DNA of 64,000 bases from Gaiellasilicea sp963765705 (lineage in GTDB: Bacteria; Actinomycetota; Thermoleophilia; Gaiellales; Gaiellaceae): the NCBI GenBank assembly GCA_963765705.1, contig CAVXXJ010000013.1, forward strand, positions 673,865-737,864, written 5' to 3'. Both the position numbers and the translations under genes were made by a program. Positions 59,480 to 64,000 of the stretch are shown piece by piece. A model generated the notes under the pieces. The model ran no database searches. It worked only from the letters and a program-made list of their open reading frames with translations, and was not told the DNA's origin. The first letter of the stretch is position 1. The number at the start of each line of letters is the position of its first letter.

Positions 59480-59911
59480 TCACCAGGTGGTCTCGACCTT
59501 GATCGTCGGACCGTCGGGCATGATCGAGACGCTGTCGTAGTGCGTCGTCGCCGGCTGCTCGTAGCGCAGGAGGAATGGCGTCAAGACCTGCGGGGCGGGG
59601 AACTTCGGGGCGTGGACGATGAGGTCCAGCAGCAGGATCCGCGGGTTGATCCCCTGGGGGTTGGACGGCCACAATTCGAGTTTGTGTGCGGGGGTCGGCA
59701 GGAGGCAGCGGGCGGTCACGATCAGCCGCGGCTTCTCGAACGGCTGGCGGTCCTCCCTCGCCGCCCAATCGCGGCATTCCACGTTCGCGGGGCTCGGCCA
59801 TCCGCTGGCCGGGAGCGCCTGGGCGTCCGGCGATCTCAGCGCGAGCCACGAGCCGATGGCCAGAGCAAGGGCGAGTACGAGCACCTGCGAGCGCTTGAGC
59901 GTGGCGTACAT
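59480..59911 (-). CDS. Secreted protein of unknown function
   Basis: An intact 143-residue protein from ATG 59911. The N-terminus (LKRSQVLVLALALAIGSWLALRSPDAQA) is a signal peptide or membrane anchor. The mature part has paired cysteines (ANVECRDWAARED, IVTARCLLPTPAHKLELWP) and a beta-rich look (ILLLDLIVHAPKFPAPQVLTPFLLRYEQPATTHYDSVSIM). I do not recognise the family. The 148 bases to the next gene (59912-60059) hold nothing I can identify. Confidence 0.65.
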   Translation of the reverse strand: MYATLKRSQVLVLALALAIGSWLALRSPDAQALPASGWPSPANVECRDWAAREDRQPFEKPRLIVTARCLLPTPAHKLELWPSNPQGINPRILLLDLIVHAPKFPAPQVLTPFLLRYEQPATTHYDSVSIMPDGPTIKVETTW

Positions 59912-60059
59912 CGGTTGTGCATCCTTCCGGTCGGGAATGCCCGGAAGCAGCGGGCGGAGCGGCCGCACAAATACATTCCGCGCACCGCTCCCAGGGGTCA
60001 CGCTCCCCGCACGGCGGTCACTGTGCCTGCCGGTGCGATGAGTCTGGGCTGACAGAAGG

Positions 60060-61040
60060 CTAGGCGAACGTGGCCGGCGCGCTCGGCGCCGGTGTCGTCT
60101 TCCCGGCCATGCGACCGTAGCGGCGCCAGTCGAGGATGATCCAGCTCGCGCCGATCACGGACCAGAGTCCCAGCAACACGTCATAGAACGTGTTGAACCA
60201 GATCAGGTCCGAGCCGGTCGGGGCCACGACCCAGAACTGCGCGTTCGGCCACAGCAGCTCCCAGCCGGCATCCATGACGAGGGCCTTGGTCAGCATCACG
60301 GCCCAGCCCGAGGTCTGGTCCCACAGGGCGTGCAGTGCGATCGCGCCGAGGATCGTCAGGACGAGCCGGCGTGTCACGACGAAGCTGCCGTGACGCGTGC
60401 TGGCGAACAGGGCACCGCCGATCAGTGCCGTCCACGTGATGTGCCCGAACGGCGCGAGGACCGCTCGGAGCGTCTCGATCTCGATGATCGCGAAGACGGT
60501 CTGCTTGTCGAGGTTCTCGATCATGGTCTGCAGCGCGTAGCCGGCGCTCTCGAAGGCCGCGAAGCCCGCGCCCACGACGGCGCCGAGCACCATCCCGTCG
60601 CGCGGCTCGCGGTGCACCACCCGATGGGCGACGAACAGCAGCACGGCTGCCTTCCCGAGTTCCTCGATCGTCCCGACGGCGATGAACGTGCCGCTTGCCT
60701 GGGGCAGGACGTAGGTCTCGAGGAGCGCTGCCCCGACGAGACCTGCGGTCCCGGCGAGGAGGAAGCCGAGCACGACCTCCTCGGTGGTCAGGTAGCCGTC
60801 GCGGCGACGCGAGAGCGCGAACGCGGCCATCGTCACCGGGACCATGAAGCTGCCGACGATGATCACCGTGGGCACGAGGATCGTGTCGTCGGTGAGCTCC
60901 GTGACGATCGCGGCGATCAGCCAGGTGACGATGCCGCCGGCCAGCAGGAGCTTCCAGAGCCGCGTCGGGAGGTGTACGAAGTGTTCGTCGGGGGCCGCAA
61001 CGCCGTCTGCCGTTGCGACGTGCTTGAGCCGGAGTGCCAT
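60060..61040 (-). CDS. PrsW-family intramembrane metalloprotease
   Basis: An intact 326-residue protein from ATG 61040 with about eight membrane segments. Family motifs: GTIEELGKAAVLL (EExxK), FAAFESAGYALQ (E-x3-Y-like), HITWTALIGGAL and IALHALWDQTSGW (metal histidines). PrsW cleaves membrane anti-sigma factors in Bacillus; actinobacterial relatives are mostly uncharacterised. No anti-sigma factor gene is visible nearby. The first 40 residues are a soluble N-terminus. Confidence 0.83.
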   Translation of the reverse strand: MALRLKHVATADGVAAPDEHFVHLPTRLWKLLLAGGIVTWLIAAIVTELTDDTILVPTVIIVGSFMVPVTMAAFALSRRRDGYLTTEEVVLGFLLAGTAGLVGAALLETYVLPQASGTFIAVGTIEELGKAAVLLFVAHRVVHREPRDGMVLGAVVGAGFAAFESAGYALQTMIENLDKQTVFAIIEIETLRAVLAPFGHITWTALIGGALFASTRHGSFVVTRRLVLTILGAIALHALWDQTSGWAVMLTKALVMDAGWELLWPNAQFWVVAPTGSDLIWFNTFYDVLLGLWSVIGASWIILDWRRYGRMAGKTTPAPSAPATFA

Positions 61041-61263
61041 GTCAGCGACGTTACGTGCGGCTGGGAGCGATCACGTCATCCGAACCGGAGTATGCGGCCG
61101 CGCCGCTTGCGATCTCGAGGATCACCCCGATCGGACGATTCCGCCCGCCGGCGGCGCGCGGACGATGCGGCGATGACCCGGGAGCGCTGGATGGCCCTGC
61201 GGTTTGCGCTCGGGTCGCCGACGGCCGCCGAGCGGTCGAGCAACGCTTCAAAGCGCCCGCGAC

Positions 61264-62229
61264 GTGATCGGCGAACGGACGATCGAGGGCTTCGCCGCAC
61301 TCACGCTGGCGACCCCTGACCGCGGGCTCGAGGCCGCGTTCGTGCCGGCCGCCGGGATGGTCGGCTGCTCGCTGCGCCATCGGGGCCAGGAGCTGCTCGG
61401 CCAGCGCGGCGGCCTCGCCGCCTACGTGGCGGAGCGTAAGACGATGGGCATTCCGCTGCTGTACCCGTGGGCGAACCGCTTGTCGGCCTGGCGCTGCGCG
61501 GTCGCCGGCCGCGAGATCGTCATCGACCCCGGCGCGACGCCGCTGCGCCGCGATGCGAATGGGCTGCCGATGCACGGCCTGCTGAGCGCGGCCGCGGGCT
61601 GGCGCGTCGAGCGCCACGAAGCCACCGTGGACGGCGCCGTGCTCACCTCACGCTTCGACTTCTCCGCCGACGACGTGCTGATGGCCGCATTCCCGTTCGC
61701 CCACGAGCTGGTGCTCGAAGCGACGCTGAGCGGCCCGACGTTGCGCCTCGCGACGACCGTGCACGCGTCCGGCGACGCGCCCGTGCCGATCGCGTTCGGG
61801 TTCCATCCCTACCTCCGGCTCGACGGGGTCGAACGTGAGGACTGGAGCGTGGAGATCCCGGTCCGGGAGCGGTTGCGCCTCGACACACAGATGCTGCCGA
61901 CCGGCGAGCGCGAGCCCGTGCGGATCGCGCCCGGGCGGCTCGGCGCGCGGACGTTCGACGATGCCTACGCCGCGCCACCCGACGGGGCCGCCTTCGTGCT
62001 CGAGGGCGGAGGCCGGCGGATCGAGCTGGCCTTCGAGGCCGGCTATCCGTACGCGCAGGTGTTCGCTCCCGCCGACGACGCCGTGATCGCGTTCGAGCCG
62101 ATGACCGCGCCGGCCAACGCGCTGGTGACGGCGGGTCCCGAGCTGACGCTGCTCGCGCCCGGCGACAGCTACCGGGCGGCGTTCTCGATCACTGTGCGGG
62201 AGAGCGACGGATCACCCGGTTCGGAGTAG
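61264..62229 (+). CDS. Aldose 1-epimerase (mutarotase) family protein
   Basis: 321 residues from GTG 61264 (IGERTIEGFAALTLATPDRGLEAAFVPAAGMVGCSLRHRGQELLG); an in-frame upstream start at 61204 is less likely. Family features are IPLLYPWANRLSAWRCAVAGREI, MHGLLSAAAGWRVERHE (histidine), AFGFHPYLRLDGV (second histidine, FHPY) and VIAFEPMTAPANAL (catalytic Glu). Mutarotases interconvert alpha and beta sugar anomers. The frame is intact. The 223 bases before it (61041-61263) hold no feature I recognise. Confidence 0.85.
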   Translation: MIGERTIEGFAALTLATPDRGLEAAFVPAAGMVGCSLRHRGQELLGQRGGLAAYVAERKTMGIPLLYPWANRLSAWRCAVAGREIVIDPGATPLRRDANGLPMHGLLSAAAGWRVERHEATVDGAVLTSRFDFSADDVLMAAFPFAHELVLEATLSGPTLRLATTVHASGDAPVPIAFGFHPYLRLDGVEREDWSVEIPVRERLRLDTQMLPTGEREPVRIAPGRLGARTFDDAYAAPPDGAAFVLEGGGRRIELAFEAGYPYAQVFAPADDAVIAFEPMTAPANALVTAGPELTLLAPGDSYRAAFSITVRESDGSPGSE

Positions 62230-62263
62230 GCGGGCCCCGGACGGCGTCTGGGACCGTGCGCGC

Positions 62264-62815
62264 ATGAGCCTCGATCTCGCACTTTTGGTCTTCCATCACA
62301 TCGAGGGTGCCGAGCGGGCCTACGCGGGCATGCTGGAGACCTCCGGACCGCAGCCGTGGGTCCACGAGGTCTCGTTCGTCGAGCACCACCGGCACGATCG
62401 CATCGTGGTGCGGGGCACGTTCGCGGGCCGCTACGTCGACGTCGACGAGCGCGGGGACGTGATCGGCAAGCGAACCGGCGAGGGCGCCCTGACCGGTGCC
62501 ATGGTCGGCTTGATCTTCGGGCCTGCCGGGCTGGCCGTCGGGCTCGTCGCCGGCGGCGCCGTGGGCGGAATGAGCGAGTCCGAGCACGCGCCGCATCTGC
62601 ACGACACGTTCCTGGACGAGGTCCGCGCCGAGGTTCCCGCCAAGTCCTCGGCCCTGCTCTTGCTCGCCAGCCCGGAGCACGTCGACGCCATGATCGCCGC
62701 GCTCGAAGGCCACGGTGGACGGCTCGTCCGCCATCACCTGACGCCCGACGCCGCCCGCGCCCTCGAGGCCGCCGTCGCCGGAGCCCCTCGCGTCACGCCG
62801 CCCGCCGGCGGCTAG
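62264..62815 (+). CDS. DUF1269-like glycine-zipper membrane-associated protein
   Basis: An intact 183-residue protein from ATG 62264. The N-terminal ferredoxin-like part (LALLVFHHIEGAERAYAGML) is followed by a glycine-zipper hydrophobic stretch (GALTGAMVGLIFGPAGLAVGLVAGGAVGG, residues about 75-105) and VPAKSSALLLLASPEHVDAMIAALEGHGGRLVRH. This order is that of DUF1269/YflT-like stress proteins. The function is unknown. It is followed 22 bases later by a permease gene. Confidence 0.78.
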   Translation: MSLDLALLVFHHIEGAERAYAGMLETSGPQPWVHEVSFVEHHRHDRIVVRGTFAGRYVDVDERGDVIGKRTGEGALTGAMVGLIFGPAGLAVGLVAGGAVGGMSESEHAPHLHDTFLDEVRAEVPAKSSALLLLASPEHVDAMIAALEGHGGRLVRHHLTPDAARALEAAVAGAPRVTPPAGG

Positions 62816-62837
62816 GCAAGGATCACGACGAAAGACG

Positions 62838-64000
62838 ATGCGCCCCCGTCGAGTGATACGCCAGCGCCCGTCCGGCAAGGCCAACGGCGAGCCCGCCGTC
62901 GAGTTCGTCGAGCTCGCACCGGGCGAGCTCAGAGGCGTCTTCACCGCGCCGTCGTGGCTGCGGGACCTCGGGATGATGTCGTGGCTGCTCGTCGGCGTCG
63001 CCGCGCTGGCCGTCGGCGTGGCCGTCCTGCTGTCGCTGACCAACGCGATCGTCGCGCCGGTGCGTGACGGCGGCGATCGTCGCCGCCGTGCTCTCCCCGC
63101 TGGTTCGCCGGCTGAGCGGCGGCCGGCTGCCACGCGCGGCCGCCGCCGCGATCGTGTTCCTTGCGGTGATCGTGGTCGGGGTGGCCCTCGGCGTGCTGCT
63201 GCTCGGGGCCGTCGCCGGTCAGTCGGCCGAGCTCGAGAGCTCGCTCAAGAGCGCGGCCGGGAAGATTCAGAGCGCCGTTCAGGACGCCGGCGTCAGCGCC
63301 GGGCAGGCCCAGCAGGCCAACTCCGGCGCCAGTTCCAGCCTCAGCGGCGCGTTCCATGCGCTGCTGAAGGGGGTCGCGGCCGGCGTCGAGGTGTTGGGCG
63401 GGCTCGCCATCTTCGCCTCCTTCACGGCGCTCAGCCTCTTCTTCCTCCTCAAGGACGGGCCGCAGATCCGTCTCTGGACGGAGCGACACATGGGCGTGCC
63501 GCACGATGTCTCGCGGGTCATCACCGGGCGCACGCTGCAGGCGCTGCGCGGCTACTTCACGGGCGTCACGGCGGTCGCGGCGTTCAATGCCATCGTGATC
63601 GGCCTGGGAGCGCTCGTGCTCGGCGTGGAGCACGTCGGCGCGATCGCCGTCATCAACTTCGTCGCGGCGTACATCCCGTATCTCGGCGCCTGGTCGGCCG
63701 GCGCGTTCACCGTCCTGATCGCGCTCGGGTCGCAGGGTTCCACGACAGCGCTGGTCATGGCGGTGATCGTCCTGCTCGCCAACGGCATCCTGCAGCAGAT
63801 GATCCAGCCGATCGCGTTCGGCGCGGCGCTGGGCATCCACCCGCTGGCGGTGCTGATCGTCACGATCGCCGGCGGCAGCCTCTTCGGCATGATCGGGCTC
63901 GTTCTCGCGGCGCCGCTCACCTCGGCCGCGACGCACATCGCGGCCGACCTCGCGCGAGCGCGGGCCGCGGAGGAGACCGCCGATCAGCCGTCGTCCGTGG
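62838..64000 (+). CDS. AI-2E-family (YdiK/PerM-like) permease, 3' end outside window
   Basis: Starts at ATG 62838 with a soluble N-terminus, then LGMMSWLLVGVAALAVGVAVLLSL. After an extra base near 63065 it continues TAAIVAAVLSPLVRRLSGGRLPRAAAAAIVFL, a periplasmic-type loop with QSAELESSLKSAAGKIQSAVQDAG, FFLLKDGPQIRLWTE, YIPYLGAWSAGAFTVLIALGSQG and NGILQQMIQPIAFGAALGIHPLAVLIVTIAGGSLFGMIGLVLAAPLT. These match the PF01594 family. Members move small molecules or act as Na+/H+ antiporters. The gene is still open at base 64000. Confidence 0.85.
   Translation, partial: MRPRRVIRQRPSGKANGEPAVEFVELAPGELRGVFTAPSWLRDLGMMSWLLVGVAALAVGVAVLLSLTNAIVAPVRDGGDRRRRALPAGSPAERRPAATRGRRRDRVPCGDRGRGGPRRAAARGRRRSVGRARELAQERGREDSERRSGRRRQRRAGPAGQLRRQFQPQRRVPCAAEGGRGRRRGVGRARHLRLLHGAQPLLPPQGRAADPSLDGATHGRAARCLAGHHRAHAAGAARLLHGRHGGRGVQCHRDRPGSARARRGARRRDRRHQLRRGVHPVSRRLVGRRVHRPDRARVAGFHDSAGHGGDRPARQRHPAADDPADRVRRGAGHPPAGGADRHDRRRQPLRHDRARSRGAAHLGRDAHRGRPRASAGRGGDRRSAVVR

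Overview
The window is very GC-rich and gene-dense, with many GTG starts and many 4-base ATGA/GTGA overlaps between successive genes. Two ECF sigma factors with C-terminal extensions, a PafBC-type WYL regulator, a family 5 uracil-DNA glycosylase, an Lhr-type helicase and DtxR/IdeR-like iron boxes point to an actinobacterium. A Thermoleophilia/Solirubrobacterales-like chromosome is my best guess, but that is inference. No tRNA, rRNA, CRISPR array, insertion sequence or phage gene was seen. Most genes look like ordinary chromosome.

The main caveat is sequence quality. More than half of the genes read correctly only if one to several small indels are allowed, and the family motifs continue across frames. 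I treat these as likely assembly errors and give gene spans for the restored gene. Four of the breaks are the same loss of a CG dinucleotide from a GCGCGAGG-like string.

Layout. 1-4.2 kb: PucR-type regulator, transporter remnant, ECF41 sigma factor with its NAD-dependent epimerase partner, PRC-barrel protein. 4.3-12.2 kb: a nine-gene, almost fully overlapping plus-strand operon (non-zinc MDR dehydrogenase, degenerate PTPS/QueD homologue, GT4 glycosyltransferase, methyltransferase, LPG-synthase/flippase-like membrane protein, RibD-like reductase, CDP-alcohol phosphotransferase, membrane alkaline-phosphatase-superfamily enzyme, second methyltransferase). It looks like a pathway for a pterin- or pyrimidine-derived envelope lipid and is the best candidate here for an undescribed system. 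12.2-15.8 kb: cysteine-dioxygenase-like enzyme, acetyltransferase, hydrolase, and an ECF42 sigma factor with its DGPF protein. 15.9-21.5 kb: an aromatic-catabolism block (VOC, GST, two-component Rieske oxygenase, isochorismatase-like hydrolase, double VOC protein) with a GntR/FCD repressor and matching TGTATACA operators. 21.5-26 kb: quinone oxidoreductase, DUF2277, and an M20 hydrolase/DUF3311/sodium symporter uptake set. 26-31.3 kb: CorA, two S51 peptidase paralogues, universal stress protein, and TerC behind a probable yybP-ykoY (Mn2+) riboswitch. 31.3-37 kb: RNase D, double GNAT, and an iron-box-controlled EfeO/FTR1 iron uptake pair. 37-45.8 kb: L,D-transpeptidase, PhaC-like hydrolase, MFS pump, EcsC, YhaM-like nuclease, a NarL-type regulator coupled to a 69-residue stand-alone HisKA domain, fused PafBC, PPOX. 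45.8-53 kb: rmlA, HAD and MFS, fatty acid desaturase divergent from a PucR-type regulator, rmlD and rmlB. 53-64 kb: lipoprotein, TetR, UDGb, MFS, C-terminally short Lhr helicase, a bidirectional terminator, PrsW-like protease, mutarotase, glycine-zipper stress protein and an AI-2E-family permease cut by the window end.
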